Source: Allium sativum (taxonomy: Eukaryota > Streptophyta > Magnoliopsida > Asparagales > Amaryllidaceae). From it: a stretch of 64,000 nucleotides of DNA. Positions 48,601 through 61,328 of the stretch are shown here, one piece after another (position 1 is the first letter of the stretch; each line of letters begins with the position of its first letter). The stretch spans positions 51,167,001-51,231,000 of the forward strand of contig CM060911.1 of NCBI GenBank assembly GCA_030737875.1, given 5' to 3'. Both the position numbers and the translations under genes were made by a program. The notes under the pieces are model-generated. The model did not search any database and was not told the DNA's origin. It saw only the letters and a list, made by a program, of their open reading frames with translations.

Positions 48601-51600
48601 TATTCTGATCTCTCTTATGTTAGTGCTTGCTTACAAAGATGATGGCACATGCATATAACACACATACATGCAGGTGCACACATAGCGTAACTCTTGTCAC
48701 CAAGGTGCAAATTGTTATTTGAAGCAATCACAACTTAAATAGTTGTGTCCATTAAAAGAATGTGTGTTACTTGTATATAGAAACAATGAATTTTGATTAC
48801 CAAGCAATATGAACTACAGGTCTGATCTTGCTATATTTCTGATATGAAAAGAGTTCTCCAATACTGTGTTGTGTGTTGACTTCACCATACGCACATAAAC
48901 AATTTGAAAATATAGCAGGTTTTGCTTCTCAATATCCATTTATAACTCATTTTGTAAATATTCCCAATATCATAAATCACTAACAACATTTATGTTGAAT
49001 AAGTTGTAGTTCGGGAAAAGAGATAGCGAGAGAAAAAAGTTCATTGACACAGTAGTTTCCAAATTCAGTTTTTAAGGATATATGTTGCAAATAACTGGGG
49101 AAAAAAATCTATAGGAAGGTAAGAAATGTACACAAAATTTGGTTTATCACAACACTATTACGACTTTATATTGATAACGAACGCATACCCAAAATTAAAT
49201 CTACAGGTTATCGAGAATGTGGACTCTAATTTCTTAATTCTATGCTATATATTCTCCTCACGTGGGATTAGTTCCACAGATTTGAGTAAAGAAACATAGC
49301 CTGAGGAAATGTGTTTGGGAATTAAAAGTAGCACGACTCGGGAACTTTCTGCTGTATTGACTTGCACATGGTAGTTCTAATAAACATGGTTACTTAAAAA
49401 TATAATTCAACTTATTTCACGCAAAGTGAACCTATTTTGAATTAACCCAGTCAAAAAGGACCTTGATTTGCATGAATTTGATTTTGGAGTGAATATGGTA
49501 AGGCATACATTGCCTGTATTTTACACAAGGAGACCCAAAAGGTACCAGAAAAGACGTAGGCCAAAGATGGATTCAAAATCAAAATTGATGATAAGAATTT
49601 TTCAATAAGAAAGAGCGTAATGGATATGGCCAAGTCATTACAAAATAGAACTTAGCCAGAAAGCTATGTTAAAATATGTGTTCATAATTAAGACAACCAG
49701 CTTTGATTTGCTTTAATTTAGTTAAAAGATATTCTAAAATAATAATTTTACCATTTTTTTAATAATAAGAGTGGATTAAGGTAACACCCAACCTTTGCAT
49801 TGTTGTTAAATATGTAACTGAATGTAGTAATTTCTCAATAATTGAATTATAGATTTAGATCACCGAATAAACAACATGTAAGAGTTAAAATAGAAACAAT
49901 TTTTAATTATTAATCCAAAAAGGGCGCAAAATCCAAAAAAAAGTTCCAACTATTCACACATTACATGTAATGATGTGATTTAGATGTAATGCTCAAACCA
50001 AATAAAGCAAAGATTTTGATTTGAAGATAAGAATCTTATTTTATCACCATCGTAGGAATAAATCACCTAATATCAGCCTTCTTCCCCTGTTAATCAATTA
50101 AAACTTTAACTTAAAAGAGCACACAGAGGCATTACCCCAATAAATTACCTATGAAATTTGGATGGTTATGTAAATTTATTTGTACATGTATCTTTGCTGA
50201 AAGGAAATATAAGTTATCTTATGGACTAACATTTTGTTTGTATGGTCTTTTATAATGTAAACACACAGCCAGTCCACTGGCAATGGATGATAATTTAATT
50301 TTTGTAACTAATTAGTTATACCCTTGATCAAATTTACTAATCCTTTTTTCTTATGAACATATTTATGTCTTCATTTTCCTTGATAATAAGCTTGCTCCTA
50401 AGCATTTACAATGCAACAATAGGCACTCGTATATTTTTGAGCGTCGGAACTATGCTAAGGAAACATCTCACTCAGTGGTTTTTTTATAGAAAGTTTGCGT
50501 TCTTCGTTGTTATTGACTACATGAAGTCATAAAGAAGAAAATAGAAAAAATAAAGAATCTATCTAAAAGTGGGATAGCAATAGCATTGATGTTAAAAAAA
50601 GGTTAAAAACAATTATTATAAGTAAATAGATAGTGATTAAAACACGTAGATATCCCTTGAAATATATACCTGAAAATTAATACCTGATTTTAGTTACTGT
50701 ACGGATAAATAAAATTACCTTACAACATGAAAGCTGATACAGGCTAAAATAAAAGTCAGAATTGTGAGACAAAAGTGGTAAAGAAAATGTTTGTACCTTG
50801 CTCCTCGAAACCATACATCGACCCGCTTTAGGATATTGTACTCATATAGAAAATTGATTGCATATGTGTAGAAAATCAATTGGTTCATTAGTTATAAAGA
50901 TATCCATAAAAGAAAAACAAAGCACATACATTTAAATGGTTCATCTTAGTAATTAGCAATTAACGACAATTGAAAAGCTACCTCTAGTAGCTACTTCCAA
51001 ATCTAAAACAAAAATGAAACTAAGCCTATCCTCGTTTTCTTAAAATTAAAATAAAAGCAGTATAAGATACCGGAAAGAATGAAATGACAGGAAACCTGGT
51101 CCACGGTCACAAAAAATCAACAAAATATCATGATTTATATGTAAACGAAGTAACGAACTTACCAGCGCTTTGATTCCTTCCCAAACCGACATATAAGGCT
51201 AAAATTCGCATTTGTAAGTAAAAATGGCTGTACAAAACAAAGAAAATATATTACTTGTGATAGCTACTAAACTTTGTAATGTACGTATTTTAGTAATTGC
51301 ATATTTTTCATATGGTTGTTCAGTATATTATAATTACTTATTGTATATATACATTAATATATTAGAAATAGAATTGCCAAAACAAATTAATCAAAAACTA
51401 CATTTTCAAAATGTGTTATTAAAATGTTCCAATTACATTTTATATTTGCGTCGTAGACATTACATGAAGCAACTTTGCACCTTGTATCTTGCACACCGTT
51501 TATACCTATATACGTGATATTTCATTTGGTTTGTAGATTATTCTGAGTTGTGCAAATTTGTAAATTAGAACTTAAATAATCAGCAAAGTCCTAGGCTTAT

Positions 51601-53925
51601 ATTTACTTCTAGTTAGCATGCGGTGATAAAATGAATTGGTATATAATCGTTTTTATGTTCGCATAGATAAATCAATCATATGCGAGTGAATGGCATAAGC
51701 CTTTTTCATATTAAAGTTCCTCATATGATACTCGGTACTGATGTTATTTTAATATTCTCAAAAGTTATCTTTGTTTCACCATCTTAAGTAAACTATTACA
51801 AAAATGAATTACAATAATGTACTGAAGTTCAAAAACAATCCATATGAGCAAATTATCTGGTTAAAAGAGCAAACATCGCATGTTGAGTAATAGCAGAATC
51901 ACCTTTCAATCTAATAATTTCTTCAAACTTGTAATAATAATCACACCGACATATTCATATACTTCAAATCTTCCCAAAACCGAGTTATTATATAAGGATT
52001 ATTTGCACCTGATTTAAAATAATTGGGACCTTAAATAAGTGTAGACGAATGGCATATTTATATGCTTAAACTCTTCCCAAAACCAAGTTATTACTACATA
52101 AAGATTATTTGCATCTGATTTAAAATAATCGGCAAGTTAAATAAGTGTAGACGAATACTACCAAAATTTAGTATTAGTCAATAATTATTTGTTCGTGCAT
52201 TATGGTCATTCGTCCTTAACCAGGCCCATAGACATTTAGAGCCCAAATTTAGTTAAATCATCAAGATTAAAAAAAATAAAGGAGAAAATAATGACTATTG
52301 TATTTTTCTTGAAAGATTCTGTATTAACCTGCAATTTTTAATACGAATTTTTGATAAAAAATTTGGATTCACGATGGATGAGAGGAAGCATCAGACAAAT
52401 TTTATTGACTCATAATTTGATAACCAACTTTGACAAAAGCATCAATACAAATAATTATGCAGCAACCTAGTTCCAAATCTTCCCTATATCCACCAACTAT
52501 AAGCATTTTTATATAAGCGAGCATTTGAACATGCTTTGGATTTTTACTGTAAGTTCATTATCATCGCGTTTTCCTTATTAAACCCTTTTTTTTAGAAAAA
52601 AAGGAAAAATTAGAGGAAAAACATATTCTGAGGGTGAAATATTATGAACTGATGTAGCTATGATAGAGAGTGTGGACTATATATCTCTTTACTAAACACT
52701 ACATTTAAGTTATTTTCTTTTGAAATCAGTAACCTCTTTATAAATATTTTGTAAAATGTAAATATTCTGGACCAAAAGGTACCAGGTTATTCATGCTTTC
52801 ATGTAAGATGAAAAGTTCTTATCATATATCATTTTATGTTAGCAAATTCACTCATGCTTTCATGCAAGATGGGATTTCCATATCAAAAATTATTATTTGT
52901 TAGCAGATTTATATCCAACTTGCAGACACTTTCAGCAATTAGGAATAAGGATACACACGTGGCATGATGTAGGTTATGGGTATTAACAGTTTAGGCCATG
53001 GTGATGGAATCCAAACTGTCCTAGACTTAAATGAAAAGCACGCAATGAATATAAGTACTAAGTGTGTATTAAAAACTATTAAAAAACTAATAATGAGCTA
53101 CAATATACTTACACCAGTCTTTCTATCAAATACAAATGGCATAAATCCCACCTACAATATCAATCACATGCCTGTTCCTGCTGCTGGCAAGCTACAAAAG
53201 ATCGTGTGTTTCCTGTTTGGTTTGCTTTATTGTTTTCCCGTAGGAGGCAAGCATCAGTGCAGACGTCGTGCGTAGAGGCAGTGATGTATACTTGGTTTAC
53301 GATATGGCAAGGCACCTGTGTAGAGTGATTACAAATTATTAAAATTACAAACATAAATTATAGAAGGTACTATCATCTAACTGCTAAATGAAGCAATATC
53401 CAAACAAAGAATAATTATACAAAACCACGGAAAAAGGTAATAAGTGAAATAAAAGAGTAATAAGCAAAAAAAATTCAACCAATGTGTTTACTGAACCAAA
53501 CACCTTGCTCCTCATGCAACATTAAAAGTTCATTATATTTATTTTGGAATCAAAATATCACGCAAGTATATTCTCTAGCCAAATGAGCAAGGGATTAGAC
53601 AACCAGAATGTAATAAATCACCAGCTGGGATCAAATGTGTCTTAAATAAGTTGTTAAACGTGAATAGTAGTCATGATAAAGTAACAAATCACCAGTAAAC
53701 TCGAAGTTTACTAGCAACAGAAAACCAACGTAGGCTAGAAGGTGGGTAGCAGAAACATTTCTCGAAAGTGTACAGAGATAAAGATCAATAAATACGGAGA
53801 ATTTATATGTCCAATGATAGTTTAGATGGAAGCGAGGTAAGGCAAGCAATATGAAAGCAAAAGAAAAAATTTCCATCTTAAAAGGGAGGAAAAAAAAAAG
53901 TAAAAGCATGGACTGATCCATTTAT
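45636..53925. other. AT-rich interior of the second Helitron
   Basis: More than 8 kb with many short open frames (for example 51224-51517 and 53631-53921) and no recognisable protein. A 103-bp tandem duplication lies at 51970-52156, and a shorter repeat containing TCATGCTTTCATG occurs at about 52791 and 52851. I see nothing I can name as a gene. Confidence 0.55.
51970..52156. repeat. Direct repeat, 103-bp period, two copies
   Basis: Copies start with CTTCCCAAAACC at 51970 and 52073 and share GATTATTTGCA, TGATTTAAAATAAT and AAATAAGTGTAGACGAAT, with a few substitutions. Confidence 0.85.
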
Positions 53926-54473
53926 ATGCATTTAAATAATCCATTTACATGCAGCAAGAAAACAATGTCGGGTAAAGTAGAAGAAGAATTATTTGTACCT
54001 GTTGCAGGGTGGAGAAGGACAACCAAGGCGAGGACGGAAGGGGATCGGCGGCGAGGTCTTGGAAGTAGAAGGCGGATAAAGGTAGGTACGACAACCACCA
54101 GATTCGAAATGCAGAAGAAGACTGGATCCCGCCGATGTCAGCACAGAGAAGAACGAGGAGGACTGATAGTTGCGGCGTAGGCAGTGGGTAAGGAATCGAT
54201 TGGAGGTTCGGGAGGAAAAGGGCGAATCGAGGTTCGATTCAGCAGGGTTATCAGTTATTGAATTTGGGGCAAAAGTATTTATGGATACAATGAGGTGGAA
54301 AGAGGAGTGTTTGTTGATGGATACGATAAGAAGAAACGCGTGGTATTCGAGGCGGTTGGAAGCTAAGGACGAACGATCTGTACGTGGGACAGATGGCACA
54401 ATCACAATTTTTTGATAAAAGTGGATCCGAAAGGACTTTGAGAAAAGATTGTGCTTTCATAAAATATAATAGA
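53926..54473 (-). other. 5' end region of the second Helitron, GC-richer
   Basis: The terminus is followed by about 500 bases richer in G and C than the rest, with a minus-strand open frame (54405-53989) that has no known domain. It may be a promoter or leader, or a captured exon. The plus strand has TTGCAGGG at about 54001, so an antisense captured exon is possible but unsupported. Confidence 0.35.
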
Positions 54474-55356
54474 TACGGAACTAATACAAAAGAAAATCCT
54501 AATTAAAAAAGATAAAGAAATAAGCTTAACATCATATCGTATTAATTAAATTTCGAAAGGAAATACATTTATATTATTTAGATTGTGAACTAAAATCAAA
54601 ACAGAACTTAGTAAATGGAAGGCAATAAGCAAAGAATGGTCTAAAACTACAAAAATATGTTTCTTATTTTTATTTCTAACAAAATGTTGAGGTAAGAAAA
54701 TGAAGAAGTTACTACAACATAATAAATCATCTAAATATAATTTTCTGAATGATCTAAATCATCATTCCATTATTCCAAATTAAAACAAGCTAATAATTTA
54801 AATAACTAAAAAAATTAACTAAACGAGCCATGTTCTATTGTTAAAAATTTTAAAATTGAAAGTTTCACATATGTACATTATTTAGAATGTAAAACATAAA
54901 TTAGAAGTAAAACTAAATATTCGTGTAAAGGAGGAGGTTAATTTACTAAGTTTCCCTCTTAAATTATATTTGAATACTTTTGTGATTTATATGTTATTTA
55001 TGAGAGATGCATACTGAAGAAACTACTAATTTAATGTTGGTATTCTTCGTGTGATAATGAAAATGAATTAATATTCTAGTAATTAAATATTTTTTATATA
55101 ATAAAATAGGCACTAACAGAGATATATGAGCTTAATTTTACAGGATTATAATTTATCTAAATAGCTAAATGAATGGAGATACATACATGAAGTGATGAAG
55201 TTTATATAATATACAAATGAGCACTACAACATAAAAGATTCTAGAAAGTGGATGAATATAACATTATCAGTAAGGGGAATGATGAACTGAAAAACAAGTG
55301 TCACAAATCATTTCCCATAATATCTATTAAATATGGCTATTAAATAATAGTAAAAC
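54474..55356. other. AT-rich old repeat sequence, first part
   Basis: No gene. The last 450 bases resemble 59950-60290 (GTGATGAAGTTTATATAAT against ATGATGAAGATTTTATAAT, and ATAATAGTAAAA against ATGATAGTAAAG), suggesting a tandem duplication later split by the solo LTR. Confidence 0.45.
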
Positions 55357-55468
55357 TGTAACACCCCGTAATTTTATAACATTAAAATTCACAAATTAAA
55401 GTATACTTAATTTTTAGAAAAGAATTAAGTGAAATGGGTTGCGCAGAGAAATATATATATATATATAT

Positions 55469-55502
<34 letters not shown>

Positions 55503-55743
55503 TACAAAATAAATAAATAAATAAATAAATATGTGAAAAAGTTCAAAATAGCGAATTGGGAGGGGGGAATGACCGAACCGGCCCATTTTTGAGGTCGACC
55601 CGAGCGCCGCTGGGTCGACTAGGGGTTAATCCAGGATGTTTGGTTGTCAACCCGTGGGCCGATTCGCTCAAATGCAGATTTTGCATTTGGTTGGTTCTCA
55701 TGGTTCAGGGTTAATCTAATGGTCCTAAATAACTTCCTACACC

Positions 55744-55751
55744 TATAAATA
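55744..55751 (+). promoter_or_regulatory. TATA box of the solo LTR
   Basis: TATAAATA about 390 bases into the LTR. A GC-richer exon-like stretch with an in-frame ATG context follows, then the donor. Confidence 0.6.
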
Positions 55752-57267
55752 CATCCTAATGCTAACCCTAAACCTAATTAAAATTGAAACTAAAGTCGTT
55801 ATGCCGTCGCCATGGAACTCAGTGTAGCCGCCGCCAACTAAAGAGGAAGATAACTAATCAATTCAACCTAATTCAAGCTTAGAGCTTCAACAACGAATCA
55901 ACTAACGTCGCTACAACAATTCTGCATCAAGTTTGATCAATTGTTCATAATTCTTTAACCACGAGAGGCAAGTTCGATTTCTCTAATCAAGATAATTATT
56001 AAATTAAGTAAGATTAGATATAATTGTGGATTATATGGATATGATGTGAATTATTAACCGTATGATATGATTATGTTGTTAAATTGTGATGTTATCATAC
56101 ATGTTGTAAAGTTATGATCTTCAATTCTATGATTGGCTTATGTATAATCAAATCATCATGTTGTTTAAATGCTAGTTTGGTTATGTTGATTCATATGATA
56201 GATCATATGTATGTATGCAAGTTTAGATGTTGATTTAGACATAAATCACATGCAAGTTAGTAAAGATTATGACATCTATTTTAGATCAAAAGTTAGGCTA
56301 TGACATGTATGAGTTATATGCTAAATCTTTACATGCTAGTTTATATGTTTAGAGGTAAATTTACACCATTGTTATGTTGCATAAATCACATATGCAAGTT
56401 TATATAAAAATATGAGTTTGGAATATGAATCATGTTATGAAAGTTTGTGGTTATTGCCTATGTAAATTTTGTGATGAAAATCTTATTCATAACATGCAGG
56501 TTCGTACCTTTTAGGCCTATGTTTAGATCTATGATTTTATGCAAGTTATGTGGTAAATTCTCATATGCAAGTTAGGCCTATTTTGTATGTTATGTGAATA
56601 TGTGGTGTTTTTCCCTTTTTCATGTGTTAGACTATTTCTTAGTCTATAATATATTCTATGCGAACGGACGCCGCGGGGGTTATGGGAAAAATATTGATTA
56701 TGTTAATAAATGTGAATTGGCATGTAATAGCCTTAAAAGAGGCATATATGTAAATTGAGATATTAATTGGCAAAGTGATATATGGACATAATTAATGTGA
56801 ATTATGGTCATAAAGATAATTGGAATTTTATTAATATATTTGATTAGGAATAATTAATCCAAATATGGGATGAAAATATTGATTATGTTAATAAATGTGA
56901 ATTGGCATGTAAATGAGGCATATAACGAATTTGAGATATTAATTAAGGTGAATTGCCTTAAAAGGCGAAAAATTTAATGCAGGCATTAATTGGAAAATTA
57001 ATGTGTAGTAATGGACATAGTTTAATTATGGACATAGATTAATTTGAATTTGAATAGGGATATTAAATATTTGGAATTGGCACAAATGCCTAAAAAGGCA
57101 TGAAATTAATTTGAGATGTAAATTGGTACAATTTATGTACCATAAATAGTGGACATAATTAAGGTGACATATTTATACATAAATAAATATGGAAATGATT
57201 TGTAATTTGAATAGGGAAAGTAATTCAAATATTGGGGGAAATTAATTATGTATAATTAATTGCCTAA

Positions 57268-57482
57268 GACACGAGGTTGGACTCATTTGTGGTGTAAGAC
57301 TACCCGGACCCGCCCGGCAAATCCAGCAGCCACAAATGGTAGCCCAATGTGAGAGGTCAAAGGCCCAAACTAAATGCGTAACAATTGTATGGACACGAAG
57401 TTAGGCTCGTTTGTGGTGTAAGACTGCCCGGACCCGCCTGGCAAATCCAGCAGCCACAAATGTCAGTCTAATGTGAGAGGTC
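57268..57482 (+). other. Tandem pair of conserved LTR hairpins
   Basis: Copies at 57268-57358 and 57392-57482 (period 124). Each begins GACACGAGGTT or GACACGAAGTT and ends AATGTGAGAGGTC. Middle arms TTTGTGG and CCACAAA pair perfectly. Outer arms are TTGG/CCAA in copy 1 and TTAG/CTAA in copy 2, a compensated change. The core CCCGGACCCGCCCGGC corresponds to the Gypsy core. Confidence 0.78.
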
Positions 57483-57860
57483 CTACAGGGGTTACGATAG
57501 TAATAAATTAAGAAACAATTAACCAAAGTAAATATGTAGTGGGACATGAGGGGGTTAAGTGGGTGCCTTGGGTGGCATGAGGAATCTAGTGGGTGACATG
57601 TGGGTGACATGAGGATGTCATGAGAAATACGATTTGAAAAATGGAGTAATTTGAATATAAACAATTATGACATGTAATTCAAATTGTTGGATAAAATAGG
57701 TATTGAAACCTATGAAGGGAAAGGTTTTAATTAATTGATTAATTAATTAAAAATGGACATGGTAAATGAAATGGACTACTTAACCAAATCTGATCCCTAG
57801 GGATTCTAAGAACTTAAGTTTAAGTTGGGGGTTAAGTAAAATGGGTTATACGGAATGAGT

Positions 57861-58010
57861 GGGTTAAGTAAATCTTGGGTAGGTGGGTAATATTAGTACA
57901 TATAGGCCCACAAACTTAACCGTAAATTAATATGTCTGAACCAGTGAGAGGGTTAAGTAAATCTTGGGTCGGTGGGTAATATTTGTGTATATAGGCCCAC
58001 AGACTTAACC
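57861..58010. repeat. Direct repeat, 89-bp period, two copies
   Basis: GGGTTAAGTAAATCTTGGGT, GGTGGGTAATATT and TATAGGCCCACA followed by ACTTAACC occur twice. The reverse of the same unit is at 10520-10610 in the Gypsy LTR. Confidence 0.85.
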
Positions 58011-58453
58011 AATACAACCTGTTAATTAAACAAAAGGGTGAGACTAGGTTAAATTAGAAAACACTTAACCAAATTTATACATGTAGGTGGACATGGGGTT
58101 AAGTGGGATGTATTAGAGGGGACCAAGCCTAGGTGGGAAGCTTGGTGGGGGGCCCTTTTCAGTCCAGTAGCACATTAAGTATCTTTGTGAGCTCGACCCA
58201 AGTCGAGGACGGGACACGCCTACTGGGCCTGATTGTTAGAGGCCAAAATGGGTTAGCGGTGGCAACGCAAGTCCAACGGGGTCGTGTGCGTGCGTGGGCC
58301 CGGGCTGGTAGGTAAGACGTTGTTGCATCGTGTAGGTATAAGCCGTGCATTCCTTGCATAGTATAAGGTTTCCATATTGGGGAGTGATACACCCCACTGT
58401 GGGGCCAGCACGGGTATCTACGAGTTAGGGAGCCGATCGAATGGGGCAGGGTA

Positions 58454-58690
58454 GTGGGTACACCTAGTGGAGATAGGAGCAGACGACACCTATGTAGTCA
58501 GCTAGGGGTACACGAAGCTACCACTATTATTATTAATTATTAAGGGGGTACACCTAGTGGAGATAGGAGCAGGCGGCACCTATGACGTCAGCTGGGAGTA
58601 CATGGAATTACCATTATTAATTATTGAAGGGGTACATCTAGTGGGGATAGGTACACGCTGGGTACCTATGATAGCAACTAGAGATATACG
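58454..58690. repeat. Direct repeat, about 87-bp period, three copies
   Basis: GGGTACACCTAGTGGAGATA recurs at about 58456, 58546 and, diverged, 58630, each followed by CACCTATG-like and GCTAGGGGTACA-like words. Confidence 0.8.
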
Positions 58691-59427
58691 GTCAAACATG
58701 GAGGATAGTGGGTGCATCTAGTAGTACATGAAGCTATCATCATTCTATTTAGCCAAGAGGGATCAAATTTCTAGAGTGACTAGTAGGGGTGCAGTTAGAG
58801 CTAGTACAGTACAGTACATTGCAGTACAATAGAATATAGTAATTATCCTACATTGATTAGGAAGCGCAATTAATGTTATCTTTGTTTCTCTTGATTGCTT
58901 TGCCATACCCATGTGGTTCACACAGTCATTACCTTATTCTCCAGCTTATATCTTATCATATTGCTTTAATAATTATGTTGTTAGAGTTATCGGACTCGCC
59001 AGACTTTATGTCTGACCCCCTTTGTTTCCACCTCTTTTCTTCCTTTTTCCCCCCAGGTTCTTAGGGTGGGACTAGTACTAGTGGAGCTTGATTTGGATCT
59101 CTTTTGGGAGCACTTGGATTCGGATTGCTGAAGTAAAGTTCAGCCTATCATTTTTTTCTTTATGGCTATTGGTAGTAGTGGGATTATGTCTTTACTTTAT
59201 GTACTCTGATTTTATCAAGATAGATATTAAGTACTTGACTCTAGTTATGGTTTTGTTGATGTACTCAAACATATTTACCTTCCGCTGCAATAAATGAAGT
59301 TTTTAATTCTCAAGTACTGCTTTATATCTGTCTTGTTGTGATTTTCTGTTCTATATTCACTTAAAATGCTCCATGGAAGTTAATGCATTCCCTTTGTGAG
59401 TGACATTAATGGACGTGGGGTGTTACA

Positions 59428-60475
59428 AAAACGAATGTGTTTTAGAGCCATCATTAATTTTAGCAATTTTCTCCTATCTTTAATTCTATTGTGCTGTTCT
59501 ATTTTAAAACATCTTTATCAAGTTTGTAAGTTGCAAAATTAGTCAAACTTTTCAGTTAAGTCTTGCCAATCATTTTACAGTCAAATACATACCCTTTTCT
59601 TGGTAACTCATTAATTCTGTTATTCCACTTTAAGACTTGCTAATAACACAGAGTTAGATAGGAAAAGAATGCATATCTTAAATAAATGTAATAAGCACAA
59701 TGAAATTAAGACATGACTATAATAACAATTGTATAACAGGGAACATAACATATTTACATTATCCAAAGTGGAAATCATAAATTTTAGTTTGAACTATATG
59801 CATTTACACACACACACACACGCGCGCGCGCGCACACACACACACACAGAGAGAGAGAGCCATATGTATGTATAAGTTGGCGAAGTGAATCTAGCCAGAA
59901 ACAAAAACATAAATAAATAATTATTATTTATTAAATTTCACTTTCATGTTATGTGTACATAACTATTGATATTTTTATGAAATTATAAAAATAAATTATT
60001 AGTCTAGAAATCGTTTTTCTATAATAAAATATTTTATTTCACTAATTGAGAAATAAATATTTAATTTTAGAGAAACACAAATTTATTTAAACCGTTAAAT
60101 AAGTAGAAAACTGTATATGAAATGATGAAGATTTTATAATAGTTAAAAATCCAAATAATTATGGTATTATATAAGATAATTATACAATGGAGTGATGTAA
60201 AGTAAAGGAGAACCAAGAGTTTCAAATGCCTTTTCATGGTATTTATTGAAATATATTAGTTAAATGATAGTAAAGAAAAGGAATTTTAAAGTCTCTCATT
60301 ATATTTAACGTTTTCTCCTATCACTTTATTTCTTTCATCATATTCAACTTTAAACATTTTTTAATACCTATTATTTGTAAAATTAGTCATAATTTTTAAT
60401 TAATTCTTGCGTACTACTTTAAATTCAAATGTATTTAAATTTATTGAACGTCTAAAGTTTAGCTATATAACAAAA
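59428..60475. other. AT-rich old repeat sequence, second part
   Basis: No gene. 59428-59600 resembles 60290-60440 (TTTTCTCCTATCWTT, then AAAATTAGTCA and TTAAKTCTTGC words), consistent with a period of about 850 bp once the solo LTR is removed. A CA/CG/GA microsatellite lies at 59806-59860. Confidence 0.45.
59806..59860. repeat. Compound (CA)n(CG)n(CA)n(GA)n microsatellite
   Basis: Alternating purine-pyrimidine run with about six CG units between two CA runs, followed by GA units. The CA/CG section could adopt Z-DNA. Confidence 0.95.
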
Positions 60476-61328
60476 GAGGGAATTAGGCTGAAGAAAAAAC
60501 TCAAGATAAATTTTATTCTGAAGGACACAAGTTATAAAATTTAGTCTGAAGGACAATAAAATGATATATGTATATAACATTACACAAACAAAACGCTATA
60601 TTCATGTAGCATTACACGAGTAATGCGATGAAATAAATTATTGGTATATAATTTGTAAATTAATTTTGTTCATAACCAGTTTTATTTTTGTTCTTACATG
60701 ATTGCATTATTAATTAATGAATTCCCAATACAGTGTGTGCATATGCATGCACCAGCTTATAAATACATTCATTTAAGTTCGCCTCTAACAAATGATGTTG
60801 TCTTACTTGGTTGAGATCCCACAGATCATGTAACTAAAAGTTTCTTGCTTGCAGGAAATTGTTTTTGCTACAAGTATGAAGTTCCGTATTCTTTTTGATG
60901 TACTTATATTGTTTGTTGCTGTAACTTAATTTTATCCCAAATTGAATTGCTAGGAAAATAAAAAAGCATATATACGGTAAGACTAGGTCATTTGCTTTTG
61001 TATAAAATGATATATGAAAAATCCAAATTAAGCATATTTTTTGGTAAACTTAACGATTAAGTTTAAAATAGGATACGTTAAGATTATCAGTTCAAACCAA
61101 CTTAGAAATGGTTTTATTAAGTTAGGAATGCTTACTCTTATTGCCTTAACCATTGAAAGATCAAAAAACATCTTTTCATAACATCGTATATGTAATGCTA
61201 TATGAGTATAATTTATATTTTGTAATGCTATATTAACGTATCATTTTGTTGTCCTTCACACAAAATTTAAAACTTATTTCCTTCAGGCTAAAATTGTTCT
61301 TAGGTTTTTCCTTCAGACTAATCCCCTC
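60476..61328. mobile_element. 853-bp element with long terminal inverted repeats
   Basis: The left end GAGGGAATTAGGCTGAAG and the right end (other strand) GAGGGGATTAGTCTGAAG match. Similarity continues inward for about 150 bases through CTGAAGGACAA and AAAATGATA, then TATAGCATTACA words. There is no coding capacity. Flanks are A-rich (CAAAA and TAAATAAAA), so the target duplication is unclear. A MITE or non-autonomous Mutator-like element is likeliest; a foldback element is the alternative. Confidence 0.72.

Larger units (their letters stand above)
45609..54473 (-). mobile_element. Second Helitron, 8.9 kb, non-autonomous
   Basis: On the minus strand the 5' end is TCTATTATATTTTATGAAAG, preceded by A (54473). 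The 3' end has a hairpin (45619-45635), then ten bases to CTAG, followed by T (45609). Insertion between A and T is exactly as expected. No HUH, helicase or RPA motif occurs in any frame of the interior. It is AT-rich and may hold captured fragments; the only GC-richer part is 53930-54420 near its 5' end. Movement would have needed RepHel from elsewhere, for example from an element like the one at 22091. Confidence 0.85.
55357..59427 (+). mobile_element. Solo LTR (4071 bp), plus strand, related to the Gypsy LTRs
   Basis: Starts TGTAACACCCCG, ends ACGTGGGGTGTTACA and is flanked by AAAAC (55352-55356 and 59428-59432). The 3' portion matches the reverse of the Gypsy LTRs: CAGACTTTATGTCTG (about 59000), pyrimidine run with CCCCCCAGG (59051), TTCCGCTGCAATAAATGAAG (59280) and GCATTCCCTTTGTGAGTG. 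It holds a TATA box (55744), a GTAAGA donor near 56008 and a candidate acceptor at 59056. It also has two long hairpins and direct repeats at 57861-58010 and 58454-58690. Its open frames show no domain. Confidence 0.9.

Noticed and set aside
53989..54405. Minus-strand 138-codon frame near the second Helitron's 5' end
   Set aside because: It is Ser-rich and low in complexity, with no domain and no conserved start. Kept only as a possible leader or captured exon.
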